64,000 bases of DNA, taken from contig NC_013946.1 of assembly GCF_000024425.1 (NCBI RefSeq), positions 186,001 to 250,000 on the forward strand. The letters run 5' to 3'. Positions 9,010 to 15,748 of the stretch are shown here, piece after piece; the stretch's first letter is position 1; the number at the start of each line of letters is the position of its first letter. The position numbers were made by a program, and so were the translations under genes. The notes beneath the pieces were generated by a model. It did no database searches, was not told the origin of the DNA, and saw only the letters and a program-made list of their open reading frames with translations. The stretch is from Meiothermus ruber DSM 1279. Its GTDB lineage: Bacteria; Deinococcota; Deinococci; Deinococcales; Thermaceae.

Positions 9010-9389
9010 TGGTGCTGGACAGTTCGGTTCTGGTACAGCTTATTTTTGCCGAGCCAGGGCATCGGGAGACGCTCGAGCACATTCTTGAGGCCGAGGTGCG
9101 CGTGGTGGGGGCACCCACGCTGGTCGAGGTGGGTATGGTGTTGACCAGTCGGTTGGGGCCGGACAACCTGTACCTGCTGGACGAACTTCTGATGCGCCTC
9201 GAGGCCCGGGTGGTTCCTTTCGAGGCAAGCCATGCGCACCAAGCCCTCTCGGCCTTCCGCCGCTGCGGCAAGGGCCGCCACCCTGCGGCCCTCAACTTTG
9301 GCGACTGCCTGAGCTACGCGGTGGCTAAGGTGGCGGGGATGCCCCTGGCCTACGTAGGCGACGACTTCGCCCAGACCGACCTGGCATGA
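9009..9389 (+). CDS. vapC: VapC-type PIN-domain toxin
   Basis: 126-residue PIN-domain ribonuclease. Acidic metal-binding residues are in place: D4 in MVLDSS, E40 in APTLVEVG, and D99 in NFGDCLSYAVA, followed by the YVGDDF end motif. VapC toxins cut tRNA or rRNA when not bound by VapB. Translation starts inside the vapB stop, and its own stop overlaps the cas6 ATG (ATGA at 9386-9389). The toxin gene is therefore coupled to both its antitoxin and a CRISPR processing gene. It looks full-length and active. Confidence 0.93.
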   Translation: MVLDSSVLVQLIFAEPGHRETLEHILEAEVRVVGAPTLVEVGMVLTSRLGPDNLYLLDELLMRLEARVVPFEASHAHQALSAFRRCGKGRHPAALNFGDCLSYAVAKVAGMPLAYVGDDFAQTDLA

Positions 9390-10174
9390 TACTCGCAGCG
9401 CTGATACTCCCCCTCGAGGGCCCCACCCGCCCCGACCCCGACGGTTGGCGTGGCCTGGTGTATGGCCTGCTTAAGGAGATAGATCCCGAGCTGCACGCGG
9501 CCCAGCACAACCCCTTCAGCCTGGGACTGGGCGGAGCCCTGGGGCAGTGGTGGGTGCGGATTGCTTTTTTGGAGGAGGGCCTGTATGCCCGGCTCTCACC
9601 CCACCTGTTTGGCCTGGCAGGCCAGACCGTGCGGCTCAAGGAGGCCTTCCAGGTGCGCGCGGTGCTGCAAGAAGCGCACCCCTGGGCCGGCGTGAGCACC
9701 TATCCCAAGCTCTTCCAGGGCCAAGCCACCGCCAGCCTGGGGCTTCAGTTTGCCAGCCCCACCTTTTTCCGCCGCAAGGGGCACAGCTACCCCCTGCCCG
9801 AGCCCCGGCTGGTCTTCGAGTCGCTCACCCAGCGCTGGAACGCCTTTGCTCCGGTAAAGGTGCCCCAGGAGGTGCAGGAAGCCTGGGAACGCCTTTTGGT
9901 GGGCCAGTTCCAGGGCCGCACCCACCACATCGCCCCCAACCAGGACGAGCGGGGGGTGGGCTTTGTGGGCCGGGTGGTCTACTACCTGCCCAAAGCCAGC
10001 CCCACCGAGGCCCAGTGGCTCCAGGCCCTGGGGCGCTTTGCCTTTTACGCCGGGGTGGGGGCCAAGACCAGCCTGGGGTTTGGGCGGGTGCGGATGTTTG
10101 ACCCATTGCAACAAGAAAGGAGGCCCGATGAATCAGAACAAGGAGCGCTTACGGGAACTGTGGGCGGAGTATAA
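9386..10174 (+). CDS. cas6: Cas6, pre-crRNA processing endoribonuclease
   Basis: RAMP-fold nuclease that cuts CRISPR repeats to release crRNAs. The 262-residue protein has the conserved C-terminal glycine-rich loop GVGAKTSLGFGRVRM and the family segment TFFRRKGHSYPLPEP. Candidate catalytic His residues are present, but I cannot assign the active site with certainty. It begins within the vapC stop. Its last 47 bases overlap the start of the csm6-like gene, so the tail RRPDESEQGALTGTVGGV may be dispensable. With no functional array in the window, it would serve arrays elsewhere. Confidence 0.92.
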   Translation: MILAALILPLEGPTRPDPDGWRGLVYGLLKEIDPELHAAQHNPFSLGLGGALGQWWVRIAFLEEGLYARLSPHLFGLAGQTVRLKEAFQVRAVLQEAHPWAGVSTYPKLFQGQATASLGLQFASPTFFRRKGHSYPLPEPRLVFESLTQRWNAFAPVKVPQEVQEAWERLLVGQFQGRTHHIAPNQDERGVGFVGRVVYYLPKASPTEAQWLQALGRFAFYAGVGAKTSLGFGRVRMFDPLQQERRPDESEQGALTGTVGGV

Positions 10175-11594
10175 AACCCTTATAAGGCAGGAGAGTGCAA
10201 ATCGAGCGGGGTCTTCCCCTCAGAGCCAAAAAGCTAAAGAGCTGTACGATACGCAAATCTGGCCCCTCACAAAAGAGGGTTTTACCGATCGAGGCCAGCA
10301 GCAGTATGTCGCGTCCTTTCACACAGTTGGCACAACAGCGGAACCGATCATTCTTTCGGTTCGGGCGCTGGATGCAGAGAAAGTGTATTTGTTGCATACC
10401 AAAGACACCGAAAAGCTCTGTGGGCGGATTGAGAGGGAATTGGGGTGGGGGGTGGAGCGCATCAAGACCCTCCTGGTTGGCCGCAGCGACCCAGAAGACA
10501 TTTATAAACAGGTGCGGCAAAAGGTAGACGAACTTCCCCCGGATGCGGCCATTGCCTTCGACCCAACTGGAGGCACCAAGGCGATGGTGGCTGGGTTGGC
10601 GATGTTTGCCTTCTCGCTGGCCGAGGAAGGGCGCACGGCGCATGTTTACTACGTTGACAACGAAGAATACGACGATGAGTTGCGCCGTCCTGTCGCAGGA
10701 ACAGAGTTTTTGAAGCGCCTCGAGAACCCCCGTGAGGTCATACCCGACTGGATATACCACCGCGCCAAAGATGCCTACAAACGAGGTGATTTTTCGCTTG
10801 CAAAACAGCTTTTTGACCAAGCTAAAGATCGTGAAGGGCGAGCGCATAGCCTCGAGGCGGTGTTATCGGAGGCTTACGAATCTTTGGATGCCGCCCAGTT
10901 CAAGCAGGCCAAAGACAGGCTTAATGATCTGCTCGAGCTACTACAAAAACCCGCACATAGGCAAAGTTTCCTTACTAGAAATATAGCTACCATCGAGCGT
11001 CAAAAAGAAGCCCTCGAGGTCGTTGTTCAGCTTACCGAGGCACTTTCTGCCAAAGACAAGAGCATAGCGCCTCTGGCAGACCCTCAACAAGTGGCTTGCG
11101 TGCTGGCAGCCCTCGGTTTTATGACCGAAAAGAGACTAAAGACGGGCCGTATAGCCGAAGCCGTGCTCTTGCGCTACCGCGCCCTCGAGCTGTTCTTGCA
11201 ACACCGCCTTGCGCTCAGGGGTTTTGACACAGAGAAGCCAGACTTTCCGGGATTGTGCGCTGCAAACCATACCTCTATCGAAGATCTCCAGGAGAAGTAC
11301 CAAGCTGAGCGCAAAGCTGCAAAGGCTGGATCAGACGATAAGCTGATAGAAAAAAACGCAGTAGACTTTATCACCGCCTTCTTTTTGCTCCGGGCCTTAG
11401 GGGATGGGCCGGCTTTAGCCGTCAATGTAAACAAGGTGCTCGGACTAACTAAAACCCGTAACGCCTCGGTTTTTGCCCACGGCTTTACGCTTCCCACAGA
11501 GGACAACGCCAAAAACCTGTCTGAAGTGTTGGTGGCTCTTGTTCAAAGTGGAGGCTTGCCAGAGGTCAGGTTCGAGCCCATTCCCCTGTCGTGA
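10128..11594 (+). CDS. csm6: Csm6-like CARF-HEPN ribonuclease (TIGR02710 family)
   Basis: Stand-alone effector expected to be activated by cyclic oligoadenylate from Cas10. The N-terminal CARF-like domain carries FDPTGGTKAM (D145-K151), the ligand-binding loop typical of the TIGR02710 group. A long helical middle leads to a C-terminal HEPN nuclease motif, R444-N-A-S-V-F-A-H451, which matches R-x6-H. Length is 488 residues. I chose ATG 10128 because AAAGGAGG at 10116-10123 fits it perfectly; longer frames reach back into cas6. The gene ends at a GTGA overlap with cas1. Both sensor and nuclease motifs are intact. Confidence 0.88.
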   Translation: MNQNKERLRELWAEYKTLIRQESANRAGSSPQSQKAKELYDTQIWPLTKEGFTDRGQQQYVASFHTVGTTAEPIILSVRALDAEKVYLLHTKDTEKLCGRIERELGWGVERIKTLLVGRSDPEDIYKQVRQKVDELPPDAAIAFDPTGGTKAMVAGLAMFAFSLAEEGRTAHVYYVDNEEYDDELRRPVAGTEFLKRLENPREVIPDWIYHRAKDAYKRGDFSLAKQLFDQAKDREGRAHSLEAVLSEAYESLDAAQFKQAKDRLNDLLELLQKPAHRQSFLTRNIATIERQKEALEVVVQLTEALSAKDKSIAPLADPQQVACVLAALGFMTEKRLKTGRIAEAVLLRYRALELFLQHRLALRGFDTEKPDFPGLCAANHTSIEDLQEKYQAERKAAKAGSDDKLIEKNAVDFITAFFLLRALGDGPALAVNVNKVLGLTKTRNASVFAHGFTLPTEDNAKNLSEVLVALVQSGGLPEVRFEPIPLS

Positions 11595-12562
11595 CCCTCC
11601 ACCTCACCGAGCAATCCTCCACCCTGCGCCTCTCCCAGGGCCGCCTGCGGGTGGAGCTCGACGAGCAAACCCTGGCCGAACTGCCCGCCCGCAAGGTGCG
11701 GGGGGTGGTGGTCTGGGGGAATGTGCGGCTGACCACCCCGGCCCTGGCCTTCCTGTTGCGGCAGGGGGTTCCGGTGCTGTACGCCACCTTGGAGGGCCAG
11801 CTTTACGGGCAGGCCCAGGCGCCCCAAAGCCTCGCACCCGAGGTGCTGCGGGCCCAGCTTCTGGCACAGCAAAACCCCCTTCCGCTGGCGCAGGGCTTTT
11901 TGCTGGGCAAGCTGCGTTCGGGGCAGATGCTGCTCGAGCGCCTCGCGCGCCAGGCCCCCATCACACCCCAGCAGGCCGAGATAGAGGCCGCCCTCGAGGC
12001 GCTGCCCCAGGCCCGGAGCCTCGAGGCCCTGCGCGGTATCGAGGGCAACGCCGCCCGCGCCTACTTTGCCGGGCTGCAAGCGGTACTAGCGCCCTACGGC
12101 TTTTCCGGGCGCAACCGCCGCCCCCCCACCGATGCCGTGAATGCCGCGCTCTCCTATGGCTACATGGTGTTGCTGGGCCGGGTGTTGCTGGCCCTGGGCA
12201 TAGCTGGCCTGCACCCCGAGCTGGGCCTGCTGCACACCGAGGGCCGCCGGGTCCCCGCCCTGGCCTTCGACCTGATGGAGGAGTTTAGGGTTTCGGTGGT
12301 GGACGCGGTGGTAATTGCGGCCTTTTTACGCAGCGAGCTAACCCCCCAGCAGCACAGCGAGGCCCGCAACGGCGGGGTTTATCTGAACGAAGCCGGGCGC
12401 AAGGCGCTGCTTAGGCGGCTCGAGGAGCGCTTTAGCCAGGAGGCCCAGCACCCCAAGGGCTTCCGCAAGCCCTACCAGGAACTCATCGAAACCCAGGCGG
12501 CCCGCCTCAAGGCGGCCATCCTGGGCCGCGAACCCTACACCCCCTTCTACCTTTGGAGGTAA
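11591..12562 (+). CDS. cas1: Cas1 spacer integrase
   Basis: Metal-dependent integrase that, with Cas2, inserts new spacers at the leader-repeat junction. The 323-residue protein has the three expected active-site residues: E151 (GIEGNAARAYF), H215 (LGLLHTEG) and D227 (PALAFDLMEEF). The DNA-binding C-terminal helical domain is complete. Translation starts at GTG 11591, overlapping the csm6 stop. The gene is intact, unlike cas2 downstream, so Cas1 probably cannot form a normal Cas1-Cas2 complex unless another Cas2 is supplied. Confidence 0.95.
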   Translation: MTLHLTEQSSTLRLSQGRLRVELDEQTLAELPARKVRGVVVWGNVRLTTPALAFLLRQGVPVLYATLEGQLYGQAQAPQSLAPEVLRAQLLAQQNPLPLAQGFLLGKLRSGQMLLERLARQAPITPQQAEIEAALEALPQARSLEALRGIEGNAARAYFAGLQAVLAPYGFSGRNRRPPTDAVNAALSYGYMVLLGRVLLALGIAGLHPELGLLHTEGRRVPALAFDLMEEFRVSVVDAVVIAAFLRSELTPQQHSEARNGGVYLNEAGRKALLRRLEERFSQEAQHPKGFRKPYQELIETQAARLKAAILGREPYTPFYLWR

Positions 12563-12676
12563 AACCGGTTTTATGAAAAACAGAACCGGAAGGCGCTGTA
12601 AAAAACCCTCGAGCGCCATTTGGCGCGGCAAGTGAGTGGCGCTTCATGCGTCACTCACGCGCAGATTAGGTAAAAA
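12563..12676 (+). other. cas1-cas2 spacer with hairpins
   Basis: A 114-base gap, unusual in an operon where every earlier boundary is tight. It holds GGCGCT...AGCGCC with a loop containing A6, then a stronger GTGAGTG (starting near 12632) paired with CACTCAC (near 12652). The latter could hamper transcription or translation before cas2. I see no gene in it. Confidence 0.5.
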
Positions 12677-12952
12677 ATGCCCGACGAACGCTTCTACACC
12701 ATTGCCTACGACATCCCCGACGATGGCCGCCGGGTCAAGGTGGCCAACGTGCTCAAGAGCTTTGGCGAGCGGGTACAGCTTTCGGTGTTCGAGTGCTGGC
12801 TGGCCCCAGGGCAGCTCCAGCAGCTCAAGCAGCTTTTGTAAAAGAAGCTCGAGCTCTCCCAAGACAGCGTCCGCATCTACCCCATTGGCGGTACGGTGGA
12901 GGTGCTGGGTCTGGGCCGCCTCACCCAAAGCCCCGACTTCCTGATTCTCTAG
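12677..12952 (+). pseudogene. cas2: cas2, interrupted by an in-frame TAA
   Basis: Reading from ATG 12677 gives a Cas2 N-terminus (FYTIAYDIPDDGRRVKVANV, with the family Asp near the first strand), then LSVFECWL, up to codon 54. Codon 55 is TAA (12839-12841). The same frame continues for 36 more codons with typical Cas2 sequence (SQDSVRIYPIGG and a normal C-terminus) to a TAG at 12950-12952. The full frame would be about 91 residues, the usual Cas2 length. As written, the product lacks the second half of the ferredoxin-like fold and the Cas1-binding tail. A sequencing error or recoding cannot be excluded from sequence alone. Confidence 0.88.
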
Positions 12953-13096
12953 CCGTTACACCCCCCGTAACCTTGCCCCCACCCGCCAAAAATGCCTGCG
13001 CGATCGCACCCCACCTCACACAAAACCCAACCCGAAGCCAGTCCAGAACAGCATGGAAACACTTTCACTAAATAACCCATTATGTTTTGCGCAAAA

Positions 13097-13105
13097 TGCT
13101 ATAAT
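13097..13105 (+). promoter_or_regulatory. Extended -10 promoter in the CRISPR leader
   Basis: TGCTATAAT is a consensus extended -10 (TGn plus TATAAT). No good -35 is seen at 17 bases, which extended -10 promoters tolerate. It points toward the solitary repeat about 220 bases downstream. Confidence 0.55.
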
Positions 13106-13236
13106 ACTTTCGTCGAGCAATTCGACAGCGCACTTTGAAAGCCAGCTTTTGCGATGAATAAGGCAAACCCACACCACAAAAAATCTAAAAGTGCGGGAAA
13201 GTAAGCCCTCATCGCAAAAAACGCACTTTTTACCCC

Positions 13237-13264
13237 AGTTATCCACAGGGGGCTGTGGATAACT
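13237..13264. repeat. Inverted pair of perfect DnaA boxes
   Basis: AGTTATCCACAG (13237-13248), GGGG, CTGTGGATAACT (13253-13264) form a perfect 12-bp inverted repeat. Each arm contains TTATCCACA, the consensus DnaA box (13239-13247 and, inverted, 13254-13262). No T-run follows on either strand, so it does not look like a terminator. It sits 63 bases before the CRISPR repeat. Confidence 0.85.
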
Positions 13265-13327
13265 CCGGTTTCTCATAAATACCCCCTCCAGCACCCCTGT
13301 ACAGCACGGTGTTTAACGGGGTATGCT

Positions 13328-13362
13328 GTTGCAAACAAAAAGCCCCGTAAGGGGATTGAAAC
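13328..13362 (+). CRISPR. Solitary CRISPR repeat (array of one)
   Basis: The 35-base element begins GTTGCAAACAAAAAGCCCCG and ends TAAGGGGATTGAAAC. It has the GTTGC start, a CCCC-GTAA-GGGG stem-loop and the ATTGAAAC 3' handle of repeats used with Cas6-processed type III systems. It lies directly after the leader and next to cas1-cas2. I searched the following kilobase by eye and found no second copy, so there is no spacer unit. This is best explained as a collapsed or never-expanded array. Confidence 0.85.
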
Positions 13363-13419
13363 TCGACTGGGCCAGGCGGCGCTGTGGCGGGGCTAACAGG
13401 GGTGAGCTATCATGAGATT

Positions 13420-13626
13420 ATGGTTCTGCCCACTACTTTAGAAAAGGAACTCGAGCGCTTCAAAGAAGCTTATGGCCCAGGCTGGTACAAACGGCTACGG
13501 GAAATTCTTAGAGAGGAAGCCAAGCGCAAAAAAGCCGCTTTGGAGGCTGCAGAGCTGGCGAGGAGAATCAGTGCTACCAGCGGGCTTACCGAAGAAGAAG
13601 TATTCCGAACGCTGGAGAAAAGTTGA
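13420..13626 (+). CDS. Small antitoxin-like protein upstream of a PIN gene
   Basis: 68-residue, strongly helical, Lys/Glu-rich protein. Its TGA overlaps the TTG start of the PIN-domain frame (TTGA at 13623-13626), the usual antitoxin-toxin layout. I do not recognise a named antitoxin family. ATG 13420 is preceded by TATCAT (13408-13413), which ends six bases before it, fitting a leaderless promoter; an in-frame GTG at 13384 is less likely. It begins 58 bases after the CRISPR repeat, where the first spacers of an array would lie. Confidence 0.65.
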   Translation: MVLPTTLEKELERFKEAYGPGWYKRLREILREEAKRKKAALEAAELARRISATSGLTEEEVFRTLEKS

Positions 13627-14042
13627 AAGTTGTTTTGGACACCAATGTTTTGATAGCGGCCATCCTGACCCGTGGTAGAGCACATCATCTGGTGGTTGAT
13701 CTGGGGCTAGAGGGAAAGCGCTTTGAAAATGTGACCTCCCAAGACCAAATCGAAGAATTCAAGCGGGTAATTCAAAAAAAGTTTCCCAAAGTTAAAAACA
13801 AAGTGCTTATCGGTCGGTTTATACGGCAGTTCAAACAAGCCTCGTAGGTGGTTACGCCCGAGCGGGTGCACCTTTCGCCCGACCCCGATGATGATGCGAT
13901 CATCGGGACGTTGCTGGCCGCCAAAGCCGACTACTTGGTCACAGGGGACAAGAGCGACTTGCTGTCGCTCAAAAAAGTCCATAACATCCCGGTTGTAAGC
14001 GTAACTTGGCTCCTAAAAAAGCTGGATCCCTATGGCCTTTAG
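13623..14042 (+). pseudogene. PIN-domain toxin (COG1569-like), interrupted by TAG
   Basis: The frame opens with KVVLDTNVLIAAILTRGR, the first PIN motif with its Asp, and continues through the usual helical part to codon 74. Codon 75 is TAG (13845-13847). The same frame then runs on with the conserved C-terminal PIN residues (SPDPDDDAIIGTLLAAKADY and LVTGDKSDL) to 14042. Together they make a normal 139-residue toxin of the putative PIN toxin family. A GTG follows the stop directly, so a separate C-terminal fragment could in theory be made, but the split would separate catalytic acids. Probably inactive. Confidence 0.85.
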
Positions 14043-14220
14043 TCAAATCTGCAGCGTGCTGATTTTGCCCAAATCGGGTTTAAGTAAAAGTTTCCGGGCC
14101 TGGTGGGGTTGGCAGTGGTAGTTGACCATCGCTTGTCGCAGGTGGGGGGGTGGCATAGCCATCCCAGGGTTGTAAACAAATGCCACGCAAAGGCCGCGTG
14201 AAGTTTGATAGATTGGGGGC
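14043..14220. other. Intergenic gap between PIN pseudogene and second csm6-like gene
   Basis: 178 bases with no gene. TAGATT at 14209-14214 ends six bases before the GTG start of the next gene and may be a leaderless -10 box. I see no repeat copy or clear terminator. Confidence 0.4.
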
Positions 14221-15432
14221 GTGCAGGAGCAACTAAACACAGTTTTGATACTGGGGGTGGGGCAGACCCTGGAGCCCCTCGAGTTTGCCCTGACCGAGCA
14301 CACCCCGCAGGGGGTGATTTTTATAGCCAGCCAGGATTCGCAGGTGGTGTCGGCAGAGCTTATCCAACGCTATGGGGAAGCGCTGCGCTTTCACACCCTG
14401 CTGCTCGACGACCCCGAAGACCTGGGCGAGGTGTTTCGCAAGGGGCGCTTGGCACTGCAAAAGGCCCTCGAGTGGGAGGCGCGGGCCATTGTGGCCGATA
14501 TTACCGGGGGCACCAAAACCATGTCGGCGGGGCTGGTGCTGGCCCTTACCGGGCAGGGCGTTACCTTTAGCTACGTGGGCGGCCAGGCCCGCGACGGTCA
14601 GGGGCGGGTAAAAAGCGGCAGCGAGCGGCTGCGGCTGCTGGAAGACCCCACCTACCGCTACGGCCTGCGCGAGTGGGAGGGTTTCCGGCGGGCCTGGAAC
14701 CAGTGCGACTACCAGGCCGCACAGGCGTTTCTGGACGCACTGCTGGCCCGGCCCCTGACCCCCTCCGAGAAGCGCTTTTACGAGCACCTGAAGGGGATTA
14801 CCGAAGGCATGCTGGAGTGGGACTTGTTTTACCACAAGGCGGCCTGGCAGAAGCTGGAGAGACACCTCGAGCCCACCCTTACCATTGCCGAAGCCTGGGG
14901 GCACGGGGGCAAGGTGCGGGTGTTGCAGGAATTGCAGCAGGCCCAAGCCCGGCTGCGGGCCATCCTGGATCGGGAGGGCAAGCCCACCTTTGCCCTGCTG
15001 GCCGACCTTTTAGCCAACGCCCAGCGCCGGGCTTCCAGGGGCCGCCACGACGACGCGTTGGCCCGGCTGTACCGGGCGGTGGAGCTGGCCGCTGAGGCCG
15101 ACCTGTACGAGCGGCACCAGATTGTGCTGAGCGACCCCAAAAGCTATCCGCAGGCAGCCCAGCACCTTGCTCAACAGATTCAGAGGGCCACCGGCCTCAA
15201 GGATCGGCTGTCCCTGGCGGCTACCATAGATGGGGTATTGGGGCAGTCCCAGACCCTACCCCAGCGGCTCTACGCGGCCTACCTGGGCGAGCTAGGGAAC
15301 CTGCTCCAAGCGCGTCACAACAGCATTCTGGCTCATGGGTTTACCCCGGTGAAGCAGGAATCGTGGGAGAAACTTTATAAGTCCCTTCAGGGCTTGGGCC
15401 TCGAGGCCGCCCCCGCCTGGCCCACCTGGTAG
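14221..15432 (+). CDS. Second Csm6-like CARF-HEPN protein (TIGR02710 family)
   Basis: 403-residue relative of the csm6 gene at 10128. It keeps a CARF-like nucleotide fold with ADITGGTKTM (D93-K99, plus flanking residues) and a C-terminal HEPN motif R365-H-N-S-I-L-A-H372 followed by GF. The middle region is helical and shorter than in the first paralogue. It should also be a cyclic-oligoadenylate-triggered RNase. It stands apart from the csm operon with its own likely promoter. GTG 14221 is the only start that includes the complete first strand (TVLILGVGQ). Two such effectors in one locus may differ in ligand ring size; this is inference. Confidence 0.85.
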   Translation: MQEQLNTVLILGVGQTLEPLEFALTEHTPQGVIFIASQDSQVVSAELIQRYGEALRFHTLLLDDPEDLGEVFRKGRLALQKALEWEARAIVADITGGTKTMSAGLVLALTGQGVTFSYVGGQARDGQGRVKSGSERLRLLEDPTYRYGLREWEGFRRAWNQCDYQAAQAFLDALLARPLTPSEKRFYEHLKGITEGMLEWDLFYHKAAWQKLERHLEPTLTIAEAWGHGGKVRVLQELQQAQARLRAILDREGKPTFALLADLLANAQRRASRGRHDDALARLYRAVELAAEADLYERHQIVLSDPKSYPQAAQHLAQQIQRATGLKDRLSLAATIDGVLGQSQTLPQRLYAAYLGELGNLLQARHNSILAHGFTPVKQESWEKLYKSLQGLGLEAAPAWPTW

Positions 15433-15502
15433 ACGCTTGTCGGGTGGGTCTTGGGGGTGTAGCCTGAAGCCAAGGCCCGCTAGGGCCAGACAACCCGGTC
15501 AA

Positions 15503-15620
15503 GTTTTGGTGCCTGGGCGCGTAGCCCTGGCTTAAAGTGGGGAAGTCCGGTGAAAGTCCGGCACTGTCGCGCAGCGGTAACGGTGCATTGATCGCCCGAA
15601 GTCCGAATACCTGCCAAAAC
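15503..15620 (+). promoter_or_regulatory. Cobalamin riboswitch
   Basis: Conserved elements occur in order: closing stem GTTTTGG (15503-15509) with CCAAAAC (15614-15620), then GGTGCC, the GTGAAAGTCCGGCACTG segment, the GCAGCGGTAACGG loop, and the B12 box GTCCGAATACCTGCC. It precedes a B12 transport and salvage operon. A hairpin GCCTTC/GAAGGC (15621-15645) and a terminator follow, so bound cobalamin most likely stops transcription. Confidence 0.93.
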
Positions 15621-15683
15621 GCCTTCTTACTCCGATACGGAAGGCACCTCTCGCAAGAAGGGGGAGTTTCGGGGAACCTGTTT

Positions 15684-15712
15684 GGCGTCCTCACTCCCGA
15701 GGGCGTTTTTTT
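15684..15712 (+). terminator. Riboswitch-controlled terminator
   Basis: GGCGTCCTC...GAGGGCG hairpin followed by seven T. ACTCCC in its loop (15693-15698) can pair with GGGAGT at 15662-15667, a candidate antiterminator. This is the expected expression platform between aptamer and btuF. Confidence 0.75.
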
Positions 15713-15748
15713 ACGCCTAATAGCGAGACCGGGTTGGGGAGGGACGCG

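Larger units (their letters stand above)
12953..13327 (+). promoter_or_regulatory. CRISPR leader region
   Basis: A 375-base non-coding stretch between cas2 and the solitary repeat, clearly more AT-rich than its neighbours from about 13040 on. It holds an extended -10 promoter (TGCTATAAT, 13097-13105). It also has three copies of CGCACTTT (13129-13136, 13222-13229, and inverted at 13188-13195), two of which form a 9-bp inverted repeat AAAAGTGCG/CGCACTTTT. A perfect DnaA-box palindrome lies at 13237-13264, and an ACCCC/GGGGT pair lies just before the repeat. Position and composition match a CRISPR leader; nothing coding is visible. Confidence 0.75.

Noticed and set aside
9003-9281. Minus-strand frames over vapC
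   Set aside because: Shadows; the PIN motifs are on the plus strand.
12793-13071. 92-codon frame across the end of cas2 and the leader
   Set aside because: It is out of frame with clear Cas2 sequence and continues into non-coding leader.
13237-13264. Chromosomal replication origin
   Set aside because: Only two DnaA boxes, no AT-rich unwinding repeats beside them, and no dnaA or dnaN in the window.
13328-14042. Firm call of a CreTA system
   Set aside because: The toxin here is a PIN-domain protein rather than a small RNA toxin, the locus is type III without Cascade, and no spacer-like match to a TA promoter is visible. Kept only as an alternative.
13848-14042. Independent 64-residue gene after the TAG stop
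   Set aside because: Sequence is the natural C-terminal half of the PIN domain in the same frame; more likely a pseudogene fragment.
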